Shown here in pieces: positions 56,315 through 64,000 of a DNA stretch of 64,000 nt. How positions within the stretch are numbered: the first letter of the stretch is position 1; every line of letters starts with the position of its first letter. Below the pieces are notes generated by a model. It saw only the letters and a program-made list of their open reading frames with translations. It had not been told where the DNA came from and searched no databases. This DNA comes from Bradyrhizobium sp. CB2312. GTDB lineage: Bacteria > Pseudomonadota > Alphaproteobacteria > Rhizobiales > Xanthobacteraceae. The translations under genes were made by a program, and so were the position numbers. The DNA lies in NCBI RefSeq assembly GCF_029714425.1, contig NZ_CP121668.1, positions 4,609,501 through 4,673,500 of the forward strand, given 5' to 3'.

Positions 56315-56821
56315 TCAGAAGTCGAGGCTGAGACGGACGCAGGCCTTCTCCAGGCGGGTCTTCAGCGTGGCGAGCTTGGCGGTGAATTCGGTCAGCTCGT
56401 TCTCGTCGAACTCCTGGAAGACGAATTCCTTGATGGTCTTGTACTGGTCGTTGAGGCTCGCCAGGTGCTTCTGAGTCTTCTCGGTCAGGGAGAGGCGGAC
56501 CACCCTCGCGTCGGTCGGGGAGGGACGACGGCGCAGCAGGCCCTTCTTCTCGAGCAGCTTGGACTGGGTGGTGACGAAGGACGGATCGACGTGGAGCAGC
56601 TTGGAGACCACGTTGACCGGGATGCCATCGTCCTTGTCGAGGTCGGAGATCGCCATCAGGATCAGCCATTGCGGGCCGCTGATGCCGAGCGTTCTGGCCC
56701 AGAACTGACGCAGCTCCTCCAGATACATGTTGATCGACGATATCTCCCAGGTGAAGCGCCGGATGATATCGAGATTTCCGATGGAGCGCAGGCGCGCTCC
56801 TTCCTTCCTCGTTGCGGACAC
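56315..56821 (-). CDS. MarR-family transcriptional regulator
   Basis: A 168-residue winged-helix protein from a GTG at 56821 with GGGAG upstream; the open frame upstream is antisense to the porin gene and not credible as protein. The core has ISGPQWLILMAISDL, VNVVSKLLHVDPSFVTTQSK, LLEKKGLLRRRPSPTDARVV (the wing with the typical D-x-R) and flanking dimer helices. It is transcribed away from the porin gene and might respond to the same envelope conditions. Confidence 0.88.
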   Translation of the reverse strand: MSATRKEGARLRSIGNLDIIRRFTWEISSINMYLEELRQFWARTLGISGPQWLILMAISDLDKDDGIPVNVVSKLLHVDPSFVTTQSKLLEKKGLLRRRPSPTDARVVRLSLTEKTQKHLASLNDQYKTIKEFVFQEFDENELTEFTAKLATLKTRLEKACVRLSLDF

Positions 56822-57226
56822 AGCGTCACTCCCGTGATCTGATTCTTCTGGCTGGTGTCGTGGAAGGCCATAGTCCACGCAAGCCTGCTCTGACGCAAGT
56901 GCAGAGCAGGGTAATTTTGTCACTAAAATTACAAAGATGATCGACTCAGCAGATCGGCCGACCCTGGTGTTGCCCGCGGGGCACAGGTTTAGTGAAACAA
57001 CTAAGCTGAGCAGATAAACTATTTTGATTAGCGGAACGGCGCAGGCATATTGCTCGTGACGGTGGGGGGTACTCGATCGTCCCGTTGCAGGTGGTTCGCT
57101 CACGTCCCTCGCGTCGAATGCGGGTGTGTCCGAAAGCGCGAAGCGGCCGAGCGGATTTGAAGAGATGGGGATCTGGGGGGCCTCACGGTCCGGTCTCCGT
57201 AAAATGAGCAACTTGGAGGTTTTTAA

Positions 57227-58783
57227 ATGAAAGTGGTGAAGAGCCTTTTGCTCGGCACTGCGGCGGGTCTGATCGCCGTTGGTGGAGCTCAGGCGGCTGA
57301 TCTTCCGCTCAAGGCCAAGGCGGTCGAGTACGTGAAGGTCTGCTCGCTCTACGGCGCGGGTTTCTACTACATCCCGGGCAGCGACACCTGCATCAAGCTG
57401 GGCGGCTATCTGCGTGCCGAAGTGGCGCTCAACGCCGGCGGCAACTACAACGCTTCCTACAACAACGTCTTCGCGGCCAACAACCGCCTGACGAACTACT
57501 ACTCGATGCGCGCTCGTGAAGATCTCAACATCGACACGCGCACCGCGACCGAGTACGGCGTGGTCCGCACCTATTTCGACGCGGTGTTCACCTGGACGAC
57601 CGGCAACTATGTCGGCACCGGCAGCGCCACCGGCGGCACGCAGTACAGCGGCACGCTCGGCCTCAACGCTGCGGGCACGGGTCTCGTTGGCTCGACCAGC
57701 GGCGCGGTCAACGGCACCGACGGCGGGATCTCGGGCGGTGCGCTCGGCGTCTACTACGCCTTCATCCAGTTCGCCGGCTTCACCTTGGGTAAGGCGGTCT
57801 CGCAGTTCGACGCGCCCTGGATCAACTATCCCGGCAACAACTTCGACCAGCTCGTCGGCGGCAGCGGCACCACCAACGGCGTCGTTCAGGCCACCTACAC
57901 GGCCGATTTCGGCCAGGGCGTGACGGCTGCGTTCTCCTTGCAGGACCAGACGCAGGTCTTCCAGACCAACATCTGGAACACTGCCGGCATGAGCACCACC
58001 GGTGTCCTCGGCGGCGCCTATGGCTCGAACAACCTCGGCGGCACCAGGGCGCCCGACATCGTCGGCATGGTCCGCGTCGACCAGGCCTGGGGTCTGTTCC
58101 AGGCGTCGGTCGCCGCGCACGACAACCACGCCGCCTACTACGGTGCGACCGAAATCACCGGTCACCCCGAAGACAAGTGGGGCTGGGCCGTTCAGCTCGC
58201 CTTGCAGATCAAGAACATCCCGACTGGCGCCGGCGACGTGATCAACATCTCGGGCGTCTACACCGACGGTGCGAGCCGCTACAACTTCCAGGAGCTGGCC
58301 GCGACCAGCTACTCGATGTTCGGCAGCTCGAACGCGGCCTTTCAGAGCATCGGCTTTGCCGGCGTCTCTGACGCCGTGTTCGCCCCCGGTGGCGGCATGG
58401 AACTGACCAAGACTTACGGCTTCCGTGGTGCCTACACCCACAACTGGAGCCCGTTCTGGAACACGGCGCTGTACGGCGCCTGGGCTGCGGTCAACTACAC
58501 CGGCACGGCCAAGGGCCTGATCTGCGGCAGCGCCGCGTTCGCAACCCTGACCGGCACCTGCAACCCGGACTTCAACATCGGCCAGGTGGGTGTCATCACC
58601 CGCTGGACGCCGGTGAAGAACCTGACCTTCTCGGCCGACTTCACCTACAGCCATCTCGACCAGAAGTACTCGGGCACGATCACGACCGGTGCTCTGACGA
58701 ACGTCGCCAAGCCGGCGGCCACCTACGAGCTGAAGGACCAGGACACCTACAGCCTGCTGCTGCGCGCCCAGCGCAACTGGTAA
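57227..58783 (+). CDS. Outer-membrane porin, Omp2b/porin family
   Basis: A 518-residue porin with a signal peptide MKVVKSLLLGTAAGLIAVGG ending AQA/AD. The mature N-terminus (VEYVKVCSLYGAGFYYIPGS, DTCIKLGGYLRAEV) is the signature of rhizobial trimeric porins, including the two cysteines. Alternating beta strands follow (for example FRGAYTHNWSPFWNTALYGA), and it ends in the aromatic-terminated strand LLLRAQRNW needed for barrel insertion. GGAGG stands before the start. A strong terminator follows. Confidence 0.95.
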   Translation: MKVVKSLLLGTAAGLIAVGGAQAADLPLKAKAVEYVKVCSLYGAGFYYIPGSDTCIKLGGYLRAEVALNAGGNYNASYNNVFAANNRLTNYYSMRAREDLNIDTRTATEYGVVRTYFDAVFTWTTGNYVGTGSATGGTQYSGTLGLNAAGTGLVGSTSGAVNGTDGGISGGALGVYYAFIQFAGFTLGKAVSQFDAPWINYPGNNFDQLVGGSGTTNGVVQATYTADFGQGVTAAFSLQDQTQVFQTNIWNTAGMSTTGVLGGAYGSNNLGGTRAPDIVGMVRVDQAWGLFQASVAAHDNHAAYYGATEITGHPEDKWGWAVQLALQIKNIPTGAGDVINISGVYTDGASRYNFQELAATSYSMFGSSNAAFQSIGFAGVSDAVFAPGGGMELTKTYGFRGAYTHNWSPFWNTALYGAWAAVNYTGTAKGLICGSAAFATLTGTCNPDFNIGQVGVITRWTPVKNLTFSADFTYSHLDQKYSGTITTGALTNVAKPAATYELKDQDTYSLLLRAQRNW

Positions 58784-58809
58784 GCTCGAGATCTGTCTGA
58801 TCTGACCTT

Positions 58810-58839
58810 AGCCCCGGCGGGAAACCGCCGGGGCTTTTT
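58810..58839 (+). terminator. Rho-independent terminator of the porin gene
   Basis: AGCCCCGGCGG and CCGCCGGGGCT form an 11-bp stem around GAAA, followed by TTTTT. Confidence 0.95.
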
Positions 58840-58929
58840 GCGAGAGGAGCCTTCCGCCAGGGACGGCTTTCGGAAAATCCGGCAGCCTCTGCAAGCCACG
58901 AAGACGAGCCATGCGATTCGATCGTCTTC

Positions 58930-59050
58930 AAACTTATTTACTTACCTGAGTTAATCAGCTATATTCTCTTTAGCCGATTACGAAAGTCACGGCTCTTAGC
59001 TTCACGCTAAGCCTCCAGAGACCTCCGGTGATGCCCCGCCGGAGGTTTTT
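58930..59050 (+). ncRNA. Possible small RNA ending in a strong terminator
   Basis: A gene-free, A/T-rich start (58925-58975) is followed by a small hairpin (CTTAGC-TTCAC-GCTAAG, 58995-59011). Next come the pyrimidine-rich CCTCC and a terminator hairpin ACCTCCGG/CCGGAGGT with a T-run (59021-59050). The porin has its own terminator 180 bases upstream and the next gene is on the other strand, so this terminator has no protein gene to serve. No known RNA family recognised. Confidence 0.45.
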
Positions 59051-59125
59051 CGTTTTTGGGGAAAGCGTTTTCGAGCGAAATCGATACCGGTTCGCGCCAG
59101 GAAAACGCGCCAACCAACCAACTAG

Positions 59126-59605
59126 CTAGCCGCGCATTATGCGGGCACGCGAATTCGGCCGGTAGGCGAGGCGGCTGTGGCCGGCGCAATAGGGCTGGCC
59201 GTCTGGCGCGGCGTTGCCGCAGAAGCAGAAATCCTCTTCGCCCGGCGTCGAGATCGGCCAGCGGCAGCGGTTCTCGGACAGCTCCAGCAGCGAGCAACGA
59301 TTGGCGTCGTCGATCGGTCCGGCGACCACGGACGCGTCGGTCTCGCCGTAGATCGTGGCGAGCATCTCGTATTGCAGGCGTGGTACGGCGCGTGTCGCGC
59401 GGGCCGGCGGCGCAAGGCTGCGCTCGAGCCTGCGGTCTTCGACCGCGCGGCTGCGCGTCAGATTGAGTCGGGACAGCTTGCCGATGACGGCATTGCGGCT
59501 GACGCCGATATCGGCCGCGATCTCGCGGCAGGAGAGGCCGGCCTCGAAATGCTGCTTCAGAAGTTCAATTCGTTCGTCAGTCCAAGTTGGTGAGAGAACA
59601 GGCAT
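59126..59605 (-). CDS. gcrA: GcrA-family cell-cycle regulator
   Basis: A 159-residue protein. The N-terminal helix-turn-helix (WTDERIELLKQHFEAGLSCR, ADIGVSRNAVIGKLSRLNL) and the C-terminal block with NRCRWPISTPGEEDFCFCG and PYCAGHSRLAY match GcrA proteins, which act with sigma-70 at CcrM-methylated promoters in alphaproteobacteria. The central linker is shorter and different from the main cell-cycle GcrA, so it may be a paralogue rather than the essential copy. Confidence 0.88.
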   Translation of the reverse strand: MPVLSPTWTDERIELLKQHFEAGLSCREIAADIGVSRNAVIGKLSRLNLTRSRAVEDRRLERSLAPPARATRAVPRLQYEMLATIYGETDASVVAGPIDDANRCSLLELSENRCRWPISTPGEEDFCFCGNAAPDGQPYCAGHSRLAYRPNSRARIMRG

Positions 59606-59677
59606 TGTAACGGTCCCAGGTTGCAGATGTCGGCCATCCGCATCGCAAGATCCGTCCGCATCACGTCCGGCGCGCGC

Positions 59678-59875
59678 TCACGTCCTGCCATTGTCGCGAA
59701 TCGACAAAAGCCCGTCCTTGATGGCGAGACGGATGCCTTCCTCGATCAAGGTACGTGCGACGCCGGGAACGCTGGTGCCATGGGTGCCCTGTCTCACCAG
59801 TTTCTCCAGGTAGGTGATGGTCGAGAGCGCCAAGGTTACGGGAATGCGGTCAGTCTCGGCTTTTTCGGTGGCCAT
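59678..59875 (-). CDS. Small ribbon-helix-helix-like protein, 65 aa
   Basis: MATEKAETDRIPVTLALSTI... with YLEKLVRQGTHGTSVPGVAR and TLIEEGIRLAIKDGLL. A short strand followed by two helices matches the ribbon-helix-helix DNA-binding plan of CopG/Arc proteins; the assignment is by pattern. No toxin gene is adjacent. Function unknown. Confidence 0.65.
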   Translation of the reverse strand: MATEKAETDRIPVTLALSTITYLEKLVRQGTHGTSVPGVARTLIEEGIRLAIKDGLLSIRDNGRT

Positions 59876-60075
59876 GGCCGAACGCTAGCCTCTTACTCGG
59901 GTACATAAAAGTAACGATTAAGACTCTATTTAGGTTCGGGGGTGGAAGTCAAATGCGCGTTGAGTTCGTTGATCAGCCCGTTGGAATCGCACATGAAATT
60001 AGGTGCGACTCAGCGTGCCGCCCCGGAAGGGCGGGCGCGGAGTGGCATTGGCAGGTCAGGGAAGGCGGGCTCGGC

Positions 60076-61017
60076 TCAGCCGCGCACGATCGCCTTTTCG
60101 ATCATGCAATGGATGCCTTTGGCGCCGTTGACGGTCTGGGTCACCCTGAGATCGGCCGCCAGGCTGCACAGCGTGTAGGCATCCTCGCGCGACAGGTTTC
60201 GCACCTCGCCGAGCAGCACGATCATGTCGCGCAGCGCGCGCACCGCGCACTGGTCGAGGTCGGGGTCCATCGCCATGGTGATGTAGTGCGTCGCCGTCTC
60301 GGCGCGGGGATAGTCGAACCTGAGATCCTTGCGCAGCGTCAGCCGAAAGCGGCCCTGGAGCCCGGTCTCGATCGCGGTGACGCAGACCTCGCCGTCGCCC
60401 TGCACGCCATGGCCGTCGCCGCAGGAGAACAGCGCGCCCGGCACGAACACCGGCAGGTAGAGTGTCGCTCCCGCCCCCAGCTCCTTGTTGTCGAGATTGC
60501 CGCCCATCGCACGCGGGACCAGCGAGGAGATGCGGCCCCAGGCCGGCGGCGGCGATACGCCCATCACGCCGAAGAACGGTTTGAGGGGCAGGTCGAGGCC
60601 CCACGGCATGCGGCCGACCATCCGCGTCTGGTCCAGCGGGATGTTGAGGAGGCGCGTTTCGTGGAAATCGTCGGGCAGGGTGCCCGACAGCGGCTTGATC
60701 ATGTTCCAGCCCCAGTCCTGTCGGAGCCGGACGTCGAGGATCTCGACCGCGAGCACGTCGCCGGGCTCGGCGCCCTCGACCGCGATCGGGCCGGTGAGGA
60801 TGTGGCCGGGCAGCATGCGCTCGTTCTTGGCATGAACCTCGTGCATCTCCGGCGGAATGTGAAACTTGTTGCGGTCGGGCAGCACGTCGGGGCCGCCGCT
60901 GATGGTGTCGACCGTCACCTCGTCGCCGCTCGCGATGGTGAGGACGGGCCTGAGGGCGGCTTCGAAGAAGCCCCAATGGCAGGTCTCGGGGCTTGAATGC
61001 AGGTGATGATGGGTCAT
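60076..61017 (-). CDS. Acetamidase/formamidase family protein
   Basis: About 313 residues from MTHHHLHSSPETCHWGFFEA; upstream starts at 61053 and 61101 are in frame. Family marks include GPIAVEGAEPGDVLAVEILD, GNLDNKELGAGATLYLPVFV and ALFSCGDGHGVQGDGEVCVT, typical of FmdA/AmdA enzymes that hydrolyse formamide or acetamide to ammonia and the acid. Cytoplasmic. Probably used for nitrogen acquisition; there is no transporter gene beside it in the window. Confidence 0.93.
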   Translation of the reverse strand: MTHHHLHSSPETCHWGFFEAALRPVLTIASGDEVTVDTISGGPDVLPDRNKFHIPPEMHEVHAKNERMLPGHILTGPIAVEGAEPGDVLAVEILDVRLRQDWGWNMIKPLSGTLPDDFHETRLLNIPLDQTRMVGRMPWGLDLPLKPFFGVMGVSPPPAWGRISSLVPRAMGGNLDNKELGAGATLYLPVFVPGALFSCGDGHGVQGDGEVCVTAIETGLQGRFRLTLRKDLRFDYPRAETATHYITMAMDPDLDQCAVRALRDMIVLLGEVRNLSREDAYTLCSLAADLRVTQTVNGAKGIHCMIEKAIVRG

Positions 61018-61249
61018 TTGCCGCGTCCGTCCGGTTTCATCAGGTCTCGTCATGAGAACCTGCTGTGCCCGGGCTTGACCCGGCGATCGATCCTCTTTCA
61101 AGAAGATTTCTGAAGAAGGATGGGCCGGTCAAGCCCGGCATGATCATTCCAGCGAGGCTCCCCTGTATTTCGTTCTTTCCAAGACGCTCGGCACCGCGCT
61201 GCTGCCTGTCAATCTGCTGCTCGAGCTCGGAATCCTGTCTCTGCTGCTG

Positions 61250-61966
61250 ATGGTGACGCGCTTTGCATCGCTCGGCCGCAAGTTGGCCGCGACCACGCTG
61301 GTCCTGTTGGCCGTGGTTGCGTTTTCGCCGTTCGGCAATTTCTTGCTGTATCCGCTGGAATCGCGGTTTCCGGCGTGGGACTCCTCGCGCGGCGCGCCGG
61401 ATGGCATCATCGTGCTCGGCGGCTCCGTCGATACCGATTTGTCGGAGGCGCACCGCACGCCGGTGGTCTCGCACGCGGCCGATCGCTTCTTTGCGCCGGC
61501 CGAGCTCGCTCGCCGTTATCCGAATGCGCGCGTCGTCTTCACCGGAGGCTCGGCGAACCTGATCTCGACCGAGGCCAAGGAGGCCGACTATTCCGTGCCG
61601 ATCCTGGAGAGCATCGGCATAGCGAAGGAGCGGCTGATCGTCGAGCGCGAGTCCCGCAACACCTGGGAGAACGCGATCCTCACGAAGCAGCTGGTGATGC
61701 CGAAGCCGGGCGAGCGGTGGCTCCTGGTAACGTCGGCCTTCCACATGCCGCGCGCGATGGGGGTGTTCCGCAAAGCCGGATTTGACGTCGAGGCCTACCC
61801 TGTCGACTGGCGGATGGGCGGGCGCGACGCGCTTTTCGCCTTCACCCGCAACGGAGCGGAAGGCCTCAGCAAGACCGACGTTGCCATGCGCGAATGGATC
61901 GGCCTTTTGGCGTACCGCGTCACGGGACGGACCGGCGAGTTGCTTCCGGGACCGGCCACGGACTAG
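61250..61966 (+). CDS. YdcF-family (DUF218) membrane-associated protein
   Basis: At least 238 residues. The DUF218 domain shows DGIIVLGGSVDTD, ARVVFTGGSANLI, ESRNTWENAILTK and TSAFHMPRAMGVFRKAGFDV. The first membrane helix begins after MVTRFASLGRKLAATTLVLL. The frame stays open upstream with another natural-looking membrane segment (LYFVLSKTLGTALLPVNLLL from 61163), so translation probably begins there at a non-ATG codon such as CTG. Family members take part in envelope or polysaccharide processes. Confidence 0.85.
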   Translation: MVTRFASLGRKLAATTLVLLAVVAFSPFGNFLLYPLESRFPAWDSSRGAPDGIIVLGGSVDTDLSEAHRTPVVSHAADRFFAPAELARRYPNARVVFTGGSANLISTEAKEADYSVPILESIGIAKERLIVERESRNTWENAILTKQLVMPKPGERWLLVTSAFHMPRAMGVFRKAGFDVEAYPVDWRMGGRDALFAFTRNGAEGLSKTDVAMREWIGLLAYRVTGRTGELLPGPATD

Positions 61967-62026
61967 AACGGGGGCTGCAAAACAAGAACACAGCACCGGC
62001 GCGCGATCGCCGGCCCGGAGGATGCC

Positions 62027-62809
62027 ATGCCGCAGCAGAGCGCAGACAGGATCGATCTTGCCGGCCTCGTCGCCGATCTCAACAGCCTGTTGCGGCTGAA
62101 GACGACGGTGATCGGCATGAAGCTATTCGCGCATGTCGCGGAGATGGAGGCGATCCCGAAAATCCGGCGGCCGAACGCGATCCACACCACCGACCAGATC
62201 GTCAGCATGGCTGCGCGTCTGGGCTGGACCGTCGGCATCACGGGCGAAGATCTGGTCGGCGAGCAGTGCCGCGCGGTGATCGGCCTCGCGCCCCAGGACG
62301 AAAAATGGCTCGCCGGCGAAAACTATGTCGGCGTCTGGCACGGCACGGCGGAAGATGCGCGCAAGCGCCAGGAGGCGCTCGACGTCGTGCCGTTTGGGCG
62401 CTACCAGGCGCTCGCGGTCAGTCCGCTCCAGAGCGGCCGGCTCGATCCGCCCGACATCTGCCTCGTCTACGCGACACCCGGGCAGATGATCATCCTGATC
62501 AACGGGCTGCAATATACCGGCTACAGGAAATTCGAATGGGGCGTGGTCGGCGAAACCGCTTGCGCGGATTCCTGGGGGCGGGCGCTCAAGACCGGCGAGC
62601 CCAGCCTGTCCTTGCCATGCTATGCCGAACGGCGCTATGGCGGCGTGCCGGACGAGGAGATGCTGATGGCGCTGAAGCCAGCGCATCTTGCCAAGGCAAT
62701 CGAGGGCATGAAGGCGCTGGCCAAGAACGGCCTGCGCTATCCGATCCCGCCCTATGGTATTCAAAGCGACGTCCGTGCCGGCATGGGCGTGAGTTACGCG
62801 AAAAAGTGA
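62027..62809 (+). CDS. DUF169-family protein
   Basis: A 260-residue cytoplasmic protein. Family pattern: LLRLKTTVIGMKLFAHVAEM at the start, then LGWTVGITGEDLVGEQCRAV, YQALAVSPLQSGRLDPPDIC and GETACADSWGRALKTGEPSL. DUF169 (COG2043) proteins are of unknown function, with conserved cysteines (here EQC, TAC, LPCYAERR) that could bind a metal or cluster. Nine bases separate it from the next gene, so the two are probably one operon. Confidence 0.88.
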   Translation: MPQQSADRIDLAGLVADLNSLLRLKTTVIGMKLFAHVAEMEAIPKIRRPNAIHTTDQIVSMAARLGWTVGITGEDLVGEQCRAVIGLAPQDEKWLAGENYVGVWHGTAEDARKRQEALDVVPFGRYQALAVSPLQSGRLDPPDICLVYATPGQMIILINGLQYTGYRKFEWGVVGETACADSWGRALKTGEPSLSLPCYAERRYGGVPDEEMLMALKPAHLAKAIEGMKALAKNGLRYPIPPYGIQSDVRAGMGVSYAKK

Positions 62810-62818
62810 GGGACGACC

Positions 62819-63997
62819 ATGAGCACAGCGAAATTCGACATCGTCGTCTACGGTGCGACCGGTTTCACCGGCCAACTCGTCGCCGAATATCTGACTCAGC
62901 ATTACAAGGGCGACCACACGCTCAAATGGGCGATGGCAGGCCGTAGCCTCGGCAAGCTCAAGTCGGTGCGCGACGCGATCGGCGCGCCCGGGAATACGCC
63001 GCTGATTGTCGCGGATGCGTCGGACGCGGCCTCGCTGAAGGCGATGGCGGAGCAGACGATGTCGGTGATCACCACCGTCGGCCCGTATCAGCTCTATGGC
63101 GAGGAACTGCTCGCGGCCTGCGTCGCCACCGGCACCGACTATTTCGATCTCTGCGGCGAACCGATCTGGATGCGGCAGATGATCGACAAGTACGAGGCGG
63201 CGGCCAAAGAGAGCGGCGCGCGCATCGTATTCTCCTGCGGTTTCGATTCCGTGCCGTTCGAGCTCGGCACGTTCTTCGTGCAGGAAGAGGCGAGGCGCGT
63301 GTTCGGCGCTCCGGCCTCGCGTGTGAAGGGCCGCGTGCGCGACATGCGCGGCACGCTCTCGGGCGGCACCGCGGCGAGCGCGAAGGCGACCTTCGATGCG
63401 GTCGCAAAGGACATCAGCCTGATCGCGATCCTGAACGATCCGTTCGCGTTGACGCCTGATTTCACCGGCCCGAAGCAGCCGAAGGGCAACAGGTCGCTGC
63501 TCGAGGAGGACCTGCAATCCTGGGCCGCGCCGTTCATGATGGCGCTGATCAACACGCGCAACGTCCACCGCTCCAACATGCTGATGGGCTTCCCCTACGG
63601 CCAGGACTTCGTCTACGACGAGATGGTCCTGACCGGTCCTGGCGAGAAAGGCGAGGCCAACGCCAAACGCGTGATGGCGGCCAACGCCGAGAAGACCGGC
63701 CCGAACGCGCCGAAGCCGGGCGAGGGACCATCGAAGGAAGAGCGCGAGAACGGGCTCTTCAATCTGCTCTATGTCGCGATCGCGCCGGACGGCCGTCAGG
63801 TCCGTGCCGGCGTCACCGGCGACCGCGATCCCGGCTATGGCTCGACCTCGAAGATGATCTCGGAATGCGCGATCTGCATGCTGCGCGATGCGACTGATGT
63901 CGCCGCCGGTTTCTGGACGCCGGGCGCAGCGATGCAGCACAAGCTGATCAAGCGACTGGTCGATCACGCCGGTCTGAGGTTTGAGGTGGAAGAGTAG
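62819..63997 (+). CDS. Saccharopine dehydrogenase-like / trans-acting enoyl reductase-type oxidoreductase
   Basis: A 392-residue protein. The N-terminal Rossmann fold starts FDIVVYGATGFTGQLVAEYL (GxxGxxG). Then TVGPYQLYGEELLAACVATG and TDYFDLCGEPIWMRQMIDKY follow the pattern of this superfamily, as does FSCGFDSVPFELGTFFVQEE. In relatives it is an NAD(P)-dependent reductase, including the mycobacterial trans-acting enoyl reductase of lipid synthesis; the substrate here is unknown. Cotranscribed with the DUF169 gene. Complete, ending three bases before the window end. Confidence 0.88.
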   Translation: MSTAKFDIVVYGATGFTGQLVAEYLTQHYKGDHTLKWAMAGRSLGKLKSVRDAIGAPGNTPLIVADASDAASLKAMAEQTMSVITTVGPYQLYGEELLAACVATGTDYFDLCGEPIWMRQMIDKYEAAAKESGARIVFSCGFDSVPFELGTFFVQEEARRVFGAPASRVKGRVRDMRGTLSGGTAASAKATFDAVAKDISLIAILNDPFALTPDFTGPKQPKGNRSLLEEDLQSWAAPFMMALINTRNVHRSNMLMGFPYGQDFVYDEMVLTGPGEKGEANAKRVMAANAEKTGPNAPKPGEGPSKEERENGLFNLLYVAIAPDGRQVRAGVTGDRDPGYGSTSKMISECAICMLRDATDVAAGFWTPGAAMQHKLIKRLVDHAGLRFEVEE

Positions 63998-64000
63998 GCG

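Noticed and set aside
56822..58654. Very long minus-strand open frame antisense to the porin gene
   Set aside because: Only its last 168 codons (MarR) have real protein character; the rest mirrors the codon pattern of the GC-rich porin gene.
59953..60996. 347-codon plus-strand frame
   Set aside because: Antisense to the acetamidase/formamidase gene; His/Arg-rich shadow translation.
62123..63967. 614-codon minus-strand frame
   Set aside because: Antisense shadow of the DUF169 and oxidoreductase genes.

Overview
The window looks like a Bradyrhizobium chromosome (Alphaproteobacteria, Rhizobiales). This is inferred from GC-rich sequence, an Omp2b-type porin, a GcrA-family regulator, FixK/FNR-type regulators with FixK-like boxes, and many small proteins of types I associate with bradyrhizobia. 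No rRNA gene, complete tRNA gene or CRISPR array was seen.

Positions 1 to about 51,008 are the right-hand part of a large, decaying integrative island. Its right edge is marked by a 45-base 3' remnant of a tRNA gene, most like tRNA-Pro (50964-51008). Beside it, at 46816-50813, lies a tyrosine integrase gene cut in two by an IS21-family element. The left edge and the intact tRNA lie outside the window. The island is a mosaic of (i) many short genes, (ii) a prophage tail remnant at 4770-7031, (iii) ATP-dependent DNA ligase genes and fragments, and (iv) IS elements, several nested or inserted in genes. Target duplications or matching ends could be read directly for six of the insertions: IS66 at 7911-11910 (hosting an IS110), IS66 at 18030-21143 (splitting an ABC substrate-binding gene), IS21 at 22234-24537 (splitting a ligase gene), IS256 at 27559-28981, IS21 at 38379-41026 (inside an IS1182-type transposase relic) and IS21 at 47876-50623 (splitting the integrase). 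All three IS21 copies have a frameshift in one of their two genes.

Surviving island functions include a FixK-like regulator (16343-17065), a LysR regulator divergent from an NTF2-like exported protein, a Tat-exported beta-carbonic anhydrase, a second Crp/Fnr regulator and two glycine-rich exported proteins. The most interesting unit is a compact operon at 44336-46625: a 55-residue membrane peptide, a 585-residue cobalamin-binding radical SAM enzyme whose C-terminus looks like a PqqD/RRE-type winged helix, and a 117-residue hydrophobic protein. This could be an undescribed peptide-modification (RiPP-like) system.

From 51,009 to the end the sequence is ordinary, intact chromosome backbone without IS elements: TetR with a divergent alpha/beta hydrolase, a short-chain dehydrogenase, an FrsA-like hydrolase, MarR, a porin, a possible small RNA, GcrA, an acetamidase/formamidase, a YdcF-family protein, a DUF169 protein and a saccharopine dehydrogenase-like oxidoreductase.
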